From Zavarzinia marina (GTDB lineage: Bacteria; Pseudomonadota; Alphaproteobacteria; Zavarziniales; Zavarziniaceae): a DNA stretch of 64,000 nt. Shown piece after piece: positions 53,377 to 61,375 of the stretch; the first letter of the stretch is position 1; each line of letters opens with the position of its first letter. A program made the position numbers and the translations under genes. The stretch is taken from contig NZ_JAKGSB010000004.1 in the NCBI RefSeq assembly GCF_021568905.1, positions 372,001 through 436,000 of the forward strand. Reading direction: 5' to 3'. The notes below the pieces were generated by a model, which was given only the letters and a program-made list of their open reading frames with translations, was not told the DNA's origin and searched no databases.

Positions 53377-54230
53377 TAGGCGCTGCTGACAAAAGGGATT
53401 CCCAGGCGAGCTGAGGCGTGATCCAACACAGGTCTTTGCGGAGACCAGTGTCATGCGTGGCGACCTGACGGACGAGGAATGGGCGATCATCGGGGGCTTG
53501 CTGCCGCCCGAGCGAGGGCGTTGGTCGCGGCCTGCGCAAGACAATCGGCGCTTCCTCAACGGCATGCTCTACGTGCTGCGGGTCGGCTGCCCATGGCGTG
53601 ACATGCATGAACGTTATGGCAAATGGAACTCGGTCCACGTCCGTTTCCGCCGCTGGGCCGAGCAAGGCGTATGGGATGCCTTGCTGGAGACGCTGGTTGA
53701 TCTGGGCCTGACCGACGACTGGCAACACATGATCGACAGCACCACGGTCCGGGGCCACAGTCAGGCCGCCGGCGCAAAAGGGGGACTCATAAGGAGGGCT
53801 TTGGTCGAAGCCGCGGCGGCTTTACGAGCAAGATCCACGCCCGTGCTGGCGGTCAGGGGCGCCCTCTCGGCTTTGCCCTGACGGGTGGAGAGGTCTCGGG
53901 TTACCTCGGTGTCGAGCCCCTGATGACCCTGCCCGTGAGCAAGCCTTGCGCGCTGCTGGCGGACAAGGGTTACGACGGCGACGCCGTCCGTCAGGCTCTG
54001 CTTCTTCAGGGTATCCTGCCGGTCATCCCGCCCCGCTCGAACCGGTCGGAAACGATCGACTGCGACTTTCGCCGCTACAGGGATCGAAACCACATCGAAC
54101 GCATGTTCAACCGGCGGAAGCAGTTCCGCCGGATTGCCACGCGATACGACAAGACCGCCAATCCTTCCTCGGCTTCCTCCATCTCGCCGCCGCGAAGCTA
54201 TGGCTTCCATCCTTTGTCAACAGCGCCTAG
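53376..54230 (+). mobile_element. IS5-family insertion sequence (IS427-like), about 855 bp
   Basis: The ends are inverted repeats: left CTAGGCGCTGCTGACAAA (53376-53393) and, on the opposite strand, right CTAGGCGCTGTTGACAAA (54213-54230), one mismatch in 18. CTAG bounds both ends, as in members that target CTAG-like sites. It carries a transposase with the DDE residues in MIDSTTVRG, ADKGYDGD and NHIERMFNR. It interrupts the integrase stub. Confidence 0.88.
53453..54230 (+). pseudogene. IS5-family transposase, two frames plus an additional frameshift
   Basis: The first frame (53453-53881) encodes MRGDLTDEEWAIIGGLLPPE through the first catalytic Asp (MIDSTTVRG). At a run AAAAGGGGG (53776-53784) the second half continues in the -1 frame (GTHKEGFGRSRGGFTSKIHA), which is the normal two-frame arrangement of this group. 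Near 54158 another shift is needed to reach the expected end LGFLHLAAAKLWLPSFVN. The last shift is not programmed, so this copy is probably inactive unless it is a sequencing error. Confidence 0.8.
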
Positions 54231-54397
54231 TCTCTCGCGCAGTTAGGCGGAGCGAACAACTATTTGGTAGAATATATGGCCAAGCTGCAATATGGGTCGG
54301 ATAAACGCTGTTCAACGTCAGAATTGTTGACATGGATTTCGAATCATCTGTTCACATCGTCATGATGAGGCAGAGGTAGGGGGCTGGGTACAAGGGC

Positions 54398-55387
54398 ATG
54401 CAACCTCAGCAGAGGACACAGCCGCTACCTGAGAAGGTGGTAAAAACTTACCGCACAAAACTCGGCAAGATGCTTGTCGGGAATATTGAGAATGCTTTGG
54501 ACACCTCCACGCTGCGCGGTGTTGAGGGCAAGGTGAACCTCATCATCACGTCGCCGCCGTTCCCGCTTGTCCGCAAAAAGCAATACGGAAACTCGACGGG
54601 CGAAGAGTACCTACGGTGGCTGGAAGGCCTTGCTCCGAAACTGGCCACGCTGCTGGCCGACGATGGGTCAATCGTCATCGAGATAGGTAATGCGTGGGAG
54701 GCCGGACGCCCGGAAATGTCTACGCTACCTCTTGAAGCGCTATTGGCCTTTAAAAAGGCAGCGAATCTCCACCTCTGCCAGCACGTGATCTGCCACAATC
54801 CCGCACGCCTACCAGGACCGGCAGCTTGGGTGACGGTGAAACGATTGCGGCTGAAGGATTCCTACACTCACGTATGGTGGCTCTCGAAGACACCAAACCC
54901 TAAGGCAGATAATCGTAAGGTACTGCTGCCCTATGGCAAGGACATGAAGTCGCTGCTGAAATCCAAGCGCTACAATGCGGGTAAGCGACCTTCAGGACAT
55001 GTGATTTCCGAAACTGGCTTCCTCAGCAATCATGGAGGGGCCATTTCGTCCAACGTTATTGACCTTGAAAGTGCGCAGCATGTGCCAAGCGCCCTGCTAA
55101 AGTACGCGAACACGGCGTGGGATGCGAAATACCGGGCCTATTGCGAGGAAAACAAGCTTGATCTGCATCCGGCGCGGATGCAGACCGACCTTGTTGCGTT
55201 CTTCCTAGAGTTCCTAACTGACAAGGGCAACCTCGTGCTCGACCCATTCGGCGGGTCAAACACAACGGGAGCCGTCGCGGAAGCGATGCGCCGCAAGTGG
55301 ATCGCTGTCGAGGCTGACCCGAAATACGTCGAAGGGTCGGTCGGCCGCTTCGAGAAGGTCGAACGCTATCAGCGACAGGAGCGGTAA
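54398..55387 (+). CDS. DNA methyltransferase, beta class (N4-cytosine or N6-adenine)
   Basis: A 329-residue methyltransferase. The catalytic motif IV is TSPPF (residues 51-55) and the SAM-binding motif I is DPFGGSNTTG (282-291), giving the beta order (IV before I). TSPPF/Y favours N4-cytosine, but adenine activity is possible. In between, the target-recognition region (about 110-270) carries RLPGPAAWVTVKRLRLKDS and HVWWLSKTPNPKADNRK, found also in other TSPPF methyltransferases. It is the first gene of a four-gene unit; its stop TAA overlaps the next ATG by one base (TAATG). Confidence 0.92.
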   Translation: MQPQQRTQPLPEKVVKTYRTKLGKMLVGNIENALDTSTLRGVEGKVNLIITSPPFPLVRKKQYGNSTGEEYLRWLEGLAPKLATLLADDGSIVIEIGNAWEAGRPEMSTLPLEALLAFKKAANLHLCQHVICHNPARLPGPAAWVTVKRLRLKDSYTHVWWLSKTPNPKADNRKVLLPYGKDMKSLLKSKRYNAGKRPSGHVISETGFLSNHGGAISSNVIDLESAQHVPSALLKYANTAWDAKYRAYCEENKLDLHPARMQTDLVAFFLEFLTDKGNLVLDPFGGSNTTGAVAEAMRRKWIAVEADPKYVEGSVGRFEKVERYQRQER

Positions 55388-56964
55388 TGTCCGAAACCGA
55401 ACCTCTAGCGACGGACTTTGAAATCGGTCCCCAGGCCATCGTGAACTACAGCCGCATGAGCTACACAATGTGGCATGCGCTGGGAGAGTTTATCGACAAT
55501 TCTACTCAATCCCGTCTGAACCATGGCGGGATCATCGACCAAGTGCTTGAGGAAGAGGGTGCGCCGCTCATTGTCGAGATCGTGCATGACCGTATTCAGC
55601 GAAAGATCACGATCAAGGATAATTCTATCGGCATGACGCGCAACAAGTTGGAAGCAGCGCTGCGCATCGCGATGCCGACTGCGGATAGTATCGGCCGATC
55701 CAAGTTCGGGATGGGGATGAAAACAGCCGCCTGCTGGATTGGCAGCAACTGGAAGGTTGTTACCTGCGAGTGGGGCAGCGGCGAGGAATGGACGGCCGAA
55801 GTGGATGTCCAAGCCATTGCCTTCCGAGGTGCACGAGTGCCACTTACGTCGCGCAAGGTCGACACGGACAACCACTATACACATATCATCATCAGCGACC
55901 TTCATCGTAACATTCAGCAACGCACTGAGGAGACAATCCGGGGCTATCTGGGCTCCATGTACCAGTTCGACATCCGCCGCGGGACGCTGAAGCTTCTTTA
56001 CAACGGCGAAGAAATCCCGGCTCCTGACGAGTACGATTTCGACACCGATCCTGAAGGCCGTACCATGCGGATGGAACTTCCGCAGAGAATCATCGGTGGC
56101 AAGAAGGTCACGGGCTGGATTGGAGTGCTCCGCAAGGGTGGGCGAAAGTTCGGCGGCTCCTCGCTATTCCAGAATGAGCGGCAGATTCAAGGCTTCCCGA
56201 ATGCATGGAAGCCCCGCCGCATCTTCGGCGGCGTCGATGACGAAGGCGCGAACAACCTCGTTTCGCAACGTCTGACTGGTGTCATCAATCTCGACGGCTT
56301 CCATGTCTCGCACACCAAAGATGCGATCCTGTTTCAGGGCGATGAGGAAGAGGAGTTGGAAGAGTTTCTCGCCGCCATCTCGGATGATTACCGCAAGTAC
56401 GCGACCAAGCGCCGGGGTACACGGACGCAGCCGTGGAACCGCGAGAAAATCCGCGATCTCGTCGAAGAGATGCGCAAAGAGTTCGCGAACCCCGAGATGG
56501 GGGACGTGCTCGAAACCTCGCTACTGCCGCCTATTGAGACGCTGTTGCAGAACGAGGAGAGCCAAGCCGCTTCAGTCACTGAGGAGGATCGGCTTGCCAC
56601 TTTCCAAGTCGGCAGCGATTTGACGGTGATCGTTTCCCTGAAGGAGATCAGTGAGTACGAGCCGTATCTGTCGATTGCAGCCAGCGCCACGCCAGGCACT
56701 GTGCACATCGTAATAAACGGTCTGCATCCGTATTATATGGACCTCGAAGCGACTGAGGCCATTGATGAGTGCATTCGACAATACATATACGATGCAATTG
56801 CCGAGTATCGAGTGGGAAAGCTGACCGGCCGCATTAATCCGAACAGCGTACGGCGCATCAAGAACGACCTCCTGCGGGTGAAGGCCGTTCGCGTCGAGAA
56901 TGTTGCCGCCGAACTTCAGGCCGGCGACCCTCCCGTAGGGGCCAAGCCGGCCGCTGCGAGCTAG
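55387..56964 (+). CDS. GHKL-type ATPase, MORC/MutL-like
   Basis: A 525-residue protein. The Bergerat fold is complete: N-box ALGEFIDNSTQ (Glu34, Asp37, Asn38), G1 box IKDNSIGM (Asp78, Gly82) and G2 box GRSKFGMGMK (103-112). The following region (about 215-330) with KKVTGWIGVLRKG and GGSSLFQNERQIQG resembles the S5-like transducer domain of MORC proteins. A long helical acidic tail (340-525) follows. GHKL ATPases in restriction-like operons act as ATP-driven clamps; I infer it links the methylase and helicase to the nuclease. It overlaps the methyltransferase by one base and ends four bases before the helicase start. Confidence 0.9.
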   Translation: MSETEPLATDFEIGPQAIVNYSRMSYTMWHALGEFIDNSTQSRLNHGGIIDQVLEEEGAPLIVEIVHDRIQRKITIKDNSIGMTRNKLEAALRIAMPTADSIGRSKFGMGMKTAACWIGSNWKVVTCEWGSGEEWTAEVDVQAIAFRGARVPLTSRKVDTDNHYTHIIISDLHRNIQQRTEETIRGYLGSMYQFDIRRGTLKLLYNGEEIPAPDEYDFDTDPEGRTMRMELPQRIIGGKKVTGWIGVLRKGGRKFGGSSLFQNERQIQGFPNAWKPRRIFGGVDDEGANNLVSQRLTGVINLDGFHVSHTKDAILFQGDEEEELEEFLAAISDDYRKYATKRRGTRTQPWNREKIRDLVEEMRKEFANPEMGDVLETSLLPPIETLLQNEESQAASVTEEDRLATFQVGSDLTVIVSLKEISEYEPYLSIAASATPGTVHIVINGLHPYYMDLEATEAIDECIRQYIYDAIAEYRVGKLTGRINPNSVRRIKNDLLRVKAVRVENVAAELQAGDPPVGAKPAAAS

Positions 56965-56968
56965 ATCT

Positions 56969-58117
56969 GTGGCCGGCGTCCCGTTACGTCGCTGGCAAAG
57001 CCAGGCCCTCGAGGTGTGGGAGCAGAATGGCCGCAAGGGAATCGTCGGGGCCGTCACCGGAGGCGGCAAGACTTTCTTCGCGCTGAGCGCTATTGAGCGC
57101 GTCAAGATCGAAACCACGTTGATTGTCGTACCGACGATGGCGCTGCTAGAGCAGTGGTGGGATGAGGCTGCAGCGTTCTTTAACGTGCGTCTTGACGACA
57201 TCAACGTCATCCGTGGACGGCCTCGCATGCGCGCTGGGACAATCAATCTTGCAGTGATGAACACCGCGACCAAGATTCCGCCCGTTTCAAGCAACCTCTT
57301 CCTGATCGTGGATGAGTGCCACAAGGCCGCGAGTCCCAAGCTGCGCGCTGTGCTGGAGCTACCCAAGCATGCAGCGCTTGGCCTATCTGCGACGCCAGAA
57401 CGCCCTTATGACGAAGGCCTTGAAGAGGTATTGGTCCCCGCGCTAGGCCCGATCCTGTATCGCTACACCTACCGCGAAGCTCTGGCGGATGGGGTGATCG
57501 TCCCGTTCTACCTAAAGAACATAATCTTTGAACTCGAACCGGACGGCCAACGTGAATACGACAAGCTGACGCGGGCGATTGCACGGTCCATCGACCGGCT
57601 CGGTCCCGAGGCCCCGGAATCGGTCGCGCTTATGCTGCGGCGGGCACGGGTGCTAAACTTGAGCATGGCGCGCGTTCGCCTAGCTTTGCGGTTAGTTGCG
57701 CGTCACCGGGGCCAGCGCATCCTGATCTTTCACGAGAGCGTCGAAGCCTGCATTCTGATCCACGAAGTCCTTATCGAGAACGGCGTGAAGGCGGGCATCT
57801 ACCATTCGAAAATGAGTATGCGGGAGCGAGCCCAGATGCTGACCGACTACCGCACCGGCAACATCGAAGTTCTGGTCACCTGCCGGGCACTCGATGAAGG
57901 CTTTAACGTGCCCGAAACTGAAATCGGAATCATCGCCGCAAGCACAGCGACACGGCGTCAACGCATCCAGCGGCTCGGCCGTGTACTCCGTCCGGCCGCC
58001 GGCAAGGACGGCGCGACAATCTATACGCTGCTAGCCACCAAGCCCGAGATCGACCGACTCCGAGCGGAGGAAGTCGAACTTGAAGGCGTCGCGGAAGCGT
58101 CGTGGGTGCATGTGTGA
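56969..58117 (+). CDS. SF2 DEAD/DEAH-type helicase (DECH)
   Basis: A 382-residue two-domain helicase. Walker A is GAVTGGGKT at 27-35, motif II DECH at 115-118, motif III SATPE at 140-144; the second RecA domain contains LIFHESVEA, CRALDEGFNVPE and motif VI IQRLGRVLRPA. It is close to the XPB/UvrB-like restriction helicases in type I/III-like systems. It starts at a GTG four bases after the ATPase stop. There is no nuclease domain in this protein. It ends in GTGA, which also supplies the start of the next gene. Confidence 0.92.
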   Translation: MAGVPLRRWQSQALEVWEQNGRKGIVGAVTGGGKTFFALSAIERVKIETTLIVVPTMALLEQWWDEAAAFFNVRLDDINVIRGRPRMRAGTINLAVMNTATKIPPVSSNLFLIVDECHKAASPKLRAVLELPKHAALGLSATPERPYDEGLEEVLVPALGPILYRYTYREALADGVIVPFYLKNIIFELEPDGQREYDKLTRAIARSIDRLGPEAPESVALMLRRARVLNLSMARVRLALRLVARHRGQRILIFHESVEACILIHEVLIENGVKAGIYHSKMSMRERAQMLTDYRTGNIEVLVTCRALDEGFNVPETEIGIIAASTATRRQRIQRLGRVLRPAAGKDGATIYTLLATKPEIDRLRAEEVELEGVAEASWVHV

Positions 58118-58902
58118 AGACGCTGGTGATCGGGGCTTGCGCGCCGGATCGGGTCTATCGACTAAAAGACCCTGACGCTCCTTATGAGAACGAGATCGAG
58201 GCTGCGGTTATCAAGGTGCTGTCATGCCTTTATCCAGCCTATCATTGCATCGTTTTTGGTGGTGGGTTTGAATACGAGGGCCGTGTCTCGAGGCCCGATC
58301 TAGCGCTGGTCGCACGAGACTATTCTCATTGGTTCATAATCGAGGTAGAGCTGGTTTCCCACTCATTGTCTGGTCATGTGCTGCCACAGGTTGTGGCCTT
58401 CCGCTATGGCGCACCCCAGCCAGATTGCGCCAGAATCCTAGAGCGCGAGCTGGGAATTGGTCACTCCCAAGCACGTACGCTGGTCGAGCATGTACCCCGC
58501 AGCGTCGTGGTGATCGCCAACCGGCGCGATCCTGTGTGGGAAACCTCACTAGCGGCGCACAGCATCCAGTTCGGTGTGGTTTCCCTGTTCCGAACGAACG
58601 AAGGAACGGAAGCCATTGAATGGGATGGGACACTAACCGTCCTAGAAAAGAACCTAGGCTTCGGCTCATATTCAGCTGTGGACCGTTCGCTTCGCTTTCC
58701 AGTACAGGTCGCTCTTCCCGATGGACCAGTTCAGATTGCTGATGCGGGCGGATCGCCCGGAACGTGGCTGGTGACGCGCGACGAGCGTTTTACGTGGATC
58801 ACCAAGGAGCGCGGTACGCCTGCAATCATGGAGGGGGCTTCCGTCCAACTGCGCCTCTCCTACGATGGGGCCATATCGCTAAAGATTCCCGGAGGCCGGT
58901 GA
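58114..58902 (+). CDS. Putative PD-(D/E)XK-type nuclease, fourth gene of the restriction-like operon
   Basis: A 262-residue protein beginning at a GTG that overlaps the helicase stop (GTGA); an earlier GTG at 58102 is less likely. The N-terminal core has a helix with Glu27/Glu29 (YENEIEAAV), a strand with Asp62 (RPDLALV) and Glu77-x-Glu79 (IIEVEL), a spacing that fits the PD-(D/E)XK fold with ExE in place of ExK. I do not recognise the C-terminal half. Being the last gene of a methyltransferase-ATPase-helicase unit, it is the natural candidate for the restriction nuclease. No named family can be given. Confidence 0.7.
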   Translation: MKTLVIGACAPDRVYRLKDPDAPYENEIEAAVIKVLSCLYPAYHCIVFGGGFEYEGRVSRPDLALVARDYSHWFIIEVELVSHSLSGHVLPQVVAFRYGAPQPDCARILERELGIGHSQARTLVEHVPRSVVVIANRRDPVWETSLAAHSIQFGVVSLFRTNEGTEAIEWDGTLTVLEKNLGFGSYSAVDRSLRFPVQVALPDGPVQIADAGGSPGTWLVTRDERFTWITKERGTPAIMEGASVQLRLSYDGAISLKIPGGR

Positions 58903-59201
58903 GCGTGGCACATTTCGTTTAATGCCCTTGCCTAAGCGCAAGCCGTACATTGATGATCTGTCGCCCGTTCCCTTCTCACCGCCCGCTCTCTACAGCGCTA
59001 TTTGAAGAGCGCGAGAGCGGGCCGTGGAAAGCGAACTACCCTCACGCTCTATCTCTAACTCTCTATGGGATATCGTCAGAGGCATCGCCATAGGCCGAAG
59101 CTGTGGAAAACCTCAGCAGGAGTCGACCGATACAGCGCGCTACCCCAGTGCTGCCCGGAGCATTTTCGAGGTAAGCGCCTAACAGCTAACCACTTGAAAT
59201 C
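58903..59201. other. Intergenic stretch with a large hairpin, no gene seen
   Basis: About 300 bases follow the operon without a supported gene. A two-part stem (GCCCGCTCTC at 58981-58990 with GAGAGCGGGC at 59013-59022, and an inner GCGCT/AGCGC at 58995-58999 and 59008-59012) could end transcription, but no T-run follows. The rest up to the second tRNA-derived repeat appears featureless. Confidence 0.55.
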
Positions 59202-59248
59202 ATTGGCGCACCCGACAGGATTCGAACCTGTGACCTCTGCCTTCGGAG
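59202..59248 (-). repeat. tRNA-Arg(CCG) 3' half, attachment-site copy 2
   Basis: It is identical over 47 bases to the copy at 53039-53085, on the same strand. Here the bases beyond the anticodon loop (CCC before TCCGAAGG) do not pair as a tRNA stem, so this is also a half and not an intact gene. The intact tRNA-Arg should lie to the right of the window, since the 5' half of a minus-strand tRNA would be on the right. The intact integrase gene starts 165 bases to the right. Confidence 0.9.
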
Positions 59249-59413
59249 GGATGTAGTCAGCGACATGGGTTGGCGCAGTCGCGCCACCTCGTCTAAAATG
59301 CTGAAACTAAATACGAATCCCGCCAAGTAGATCAGACCAGCGAGTCGCTCATTGCCGCTCCTCGTTCCGGCGCTTCCTCGGCGCGTTCGCCAAGGAAAAG
59401 CCGGTCACAACAC
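59249..59413. other. Gap between att copy 2 and the integrase start
   Basis: This 165-base strip carries no gene. It should contain the integrase promoter and arm-type sites, but I see no clear -35/-10 pair. A GTTGGCGCAGTCGCGCCACC stretch (59269-59288) contains a short GGCGC/GCGCC palindrome. Confidence 0.4.
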
Positions 59414-60772
59414 ATGCCAAAACTTACAAAACGTACCGCGGATTCCGCCAAAGCGCGGGAGAACGACTACTTCATTTGGGACAACGATCTGCCTGGCTTG
59501 GGGCTCCGGGTCTATACCTCAGGCAAGCGTAGCTATGTCATTCACTACAGGTTCGCCGGTCGCTCTCGCCGATTCACGATCGGACTACATGGGTTCTGGA
59601 CGCCCGAGCTTGCGCGACAGGAGGCAAGGGTCCCCTTCGGCAAGATAGCGAGTGGTGAAGATCCGTCTGAACAGCGGCAGCTCAATCATCAGGCCATCAC
59701 GGTCAAGGAGCTTTGCGAACTCTATCTTGAAGATCTGAACGCCGGCTTGATCATGGGCAAAGGCGGACGGCCGAAGAGGCCGACAACCATCCTCAGCGAC
59801 ATCGGTCGAATCCGTCGCCACATCATCCCGTTGGTCGGGACGCGGCGGGTGAAGGATCTCACTAAGGCAGATATCAATAAGGTCCTGAAAGATGTGATCG
59901 CTGGCAAAACCAACTGCAACTTCAAGACGGGAAAGCTGCGCGGCAAAACCATCGTACGAGGCGGCATGGGAGCAGCGTCGCGCACGGTGGGACTCCTCAG
60001 CGGAATACTGACTTACGCCGTCGAGGCAGGAATCATAGAAGTCAATCCCGCGCATGGAGTTCGACGACCAAAAGATAACGTGCGAACCCGACGCCTCAGC
60101 GATGTCGAGTACCGAACGCTCGGCTCTATCCTCCAGGCAGCTAGCAAGAACGACAAGTACCGGATGACCGTAGATATCATTAGGCAACTCGTACTCACTG
60201 GCTGCCGTCGATCTGAGATGGTGGTGCTTCGCTGGGAAGACGTTGACGTTGAATCAAGCTGTTTGCGCCTCGCCGACAGCAAGGAGGGAGCATCCGTCCG
60301 GCCGATTGGTTTGTCCGTGATGGAATACCTTGAGGAGCGTAGATCGAAAGTTTCGAAGACCTACGTGTTCCCCGGCGGCGGGGAGGACAACCTCTTCGGC
60401 AGCTTCCCCAATCATTGGGAGAAGATTTTCCGGAGTACGGCCTTAGCAGATGTCACGCCGCATGTCCTTCGTCATAGTTTTGCGAGCGTGGCTAATGACC
60501 TGGGCTTTACGGAGACCACGATCGCAGCGTTAATCGGGCACTCCCGGGGCACCGTCACAAGCAAATATATTCATACCTTGGACGCCGCGTTGATCATGGC
60601 GGCCGATACGATCTCCGGCTACATTGAAGGACTTCTAGACGGTGTGGAATTTAAGCAGACGTCCTATGCACTTGACCGCGGCGCCAGGAAGGCCACTTTA
60701 GCTCGGTTCTTAAAGAAGATGAGCAGCTCACTAGACGATGGTCTGATAGCTGAGGAGGATTTGGCGGCATGA
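59414..60772 (+). CDS. Tyrosine integrase (P4/DUF4102 type)
   Basis: A 452-residue integrase. The arm-binding N-terminus (KRTADSAKARENDYFIWDND, GLGLRVYTSGKRSYVIHYRF) is followed by the core-binding domain and the catalytic domain with Arg in LTGCRRSEMVVLRW, Lys near ADSKEG, HxxR in VTPHVLRHSF, His in LIGHSRGTVTSK and the nucleophile Tyr in KYIHT. It would recombine the tRNA-Arg 3' half. It looks intact and is read away from the att repeat. An ATGA overlap couples it to a 63-residue gene. Confidence 0.94.
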   Translation: MPKLTKRTADSAKARENDYFIWDNDLPGLGLRVYTSGKRSYVIHYRFAGRSRRFTIGLHGFWTPELARQEARVPFGKIASGEDPSEQRQLNHQAITVKELCELYLEDLNAGLIMGKGGRPKRPTTILSDIGRIRRHIIPLVGTRRVKDLTKADINKVLKDVIAGKTNCNFKTGKLRGKTIVRGGMGAASRTVGLLSGILTYAVEAGIIEVNPAHGVRRPKDNVRTRRLSDVEYRTLGSILQAASKNDKYRMTVDIIRQLVLTGCRRSEMVVLRWEDVDVESSCLRLADSKEGASVRPIGLSVMEYLEERRSKVSKTYVFPGGGEDNLFGSFPNHWEKIFRSTALADVTPHVLRHSFASVANDLGFTETTIAALIGHSRGTVTSKYIHTLDAALIMAADTISGYIEGLLDGVEFKQTSYALDRGARKATLARFLKKMSSSLDDGLIAEEDLAA

Positions 60773-60960
60773 CTCAGAATCGACACTCTCGTTCTGAAAC
60801 ACGCCGGCGCCTTGGCAGCATGCTGGTCGAACAGAGCCGCCGCATCGGCCTGACCAACGAGGACGTCGAGGCGCTTGAGCAGACCCGGGACCGGACGCCC
60901 GCCGAGCCCCTCTCGTTCGAGGAACGGATTCTCACACGTTATGATGAGGACTTTGGCTAA
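60769..60960 (+). CDS. Small protein of unknown function, coupled to the integrase
   Basis: A 63-residue polar protein whose ATG overlaps the integrase stop (ATGA). It has helices in RRRLGSMLVEQSRRIGLTNEDVEAL and a C-terminal SFEERILTRYDEDFG. The short length recalls an antitoxin or accessory factor, but no toxin gene follows. I do not recognise the family. The true function is open. Confidence 0.45.
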   Translation: MTQNRHSRSETRRRLGSMLVEQSRRIGLTNEDVEALEQTRDRTPAEPLSFEERILTRYDEDFG

Positions 60961-61375
60961 CGTCCCGAGCAGTCCATCGTCGCCATGCCCGCTGCTTTAT
61001 TGGATCGGGCGGCGATGCTGACGCAAGGCATGGAGGTCGACCTCGACGCCGAGATCGAAGGAGACGTCACGCTCTAGCTTTGCTCAGCCACGAGGCGGGT
61101 CAGTTCGTTGGGTGCGCCTTCGAACGCGAACGGATTCAGGAGCTGTCGTCGCCAGGCGTTGCGAGATTGGTGTGAGAATGTCGTCGCTACGCTTTCCATC
61201 CACTCTAAGGGCTTGGGGCGCATCAGCTGCCAAGTCGCTTTTGCCAATCCCCTGAGGAAGCAGACGATCGACCTAACAGCACCTGATAGGCGGCTGCATC
61301 CCTTTTCCGTCTAGAAGCGGAGGAATTTTCTCGTTCTGGTGGCAATTTCGAGTGGCCAGCCGAACTGCTGGAGAT
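60961..61375. other. Gene-poor stretch with short coding remnants
   Basis: No convincing gene. A 30-codon frame on the plus strand (60985-61077, MPAALLDRAAMLTQG...) and a short minus-strand frame ending near 61077 (WRRQLLNPFAFEG...) look like worn fragments of unidentified genes. A 68-codon frame at 61108-61314 has no supporting signal and is not called. Confidence 0.4.

Noticed and set aside
54327-54350. Sigma-70 promoter before the methyltransferase (TTGACA)
   Set aside because: The -35 hexamer is perfect but I see no acceptable -10 at 16-18 bases, so I do not call it.
61108-61314. A 68-codon plus-strand gene
   Set aside because: No ribosome site, no conserved segment and it overlaps a worn minus-strand fragment.
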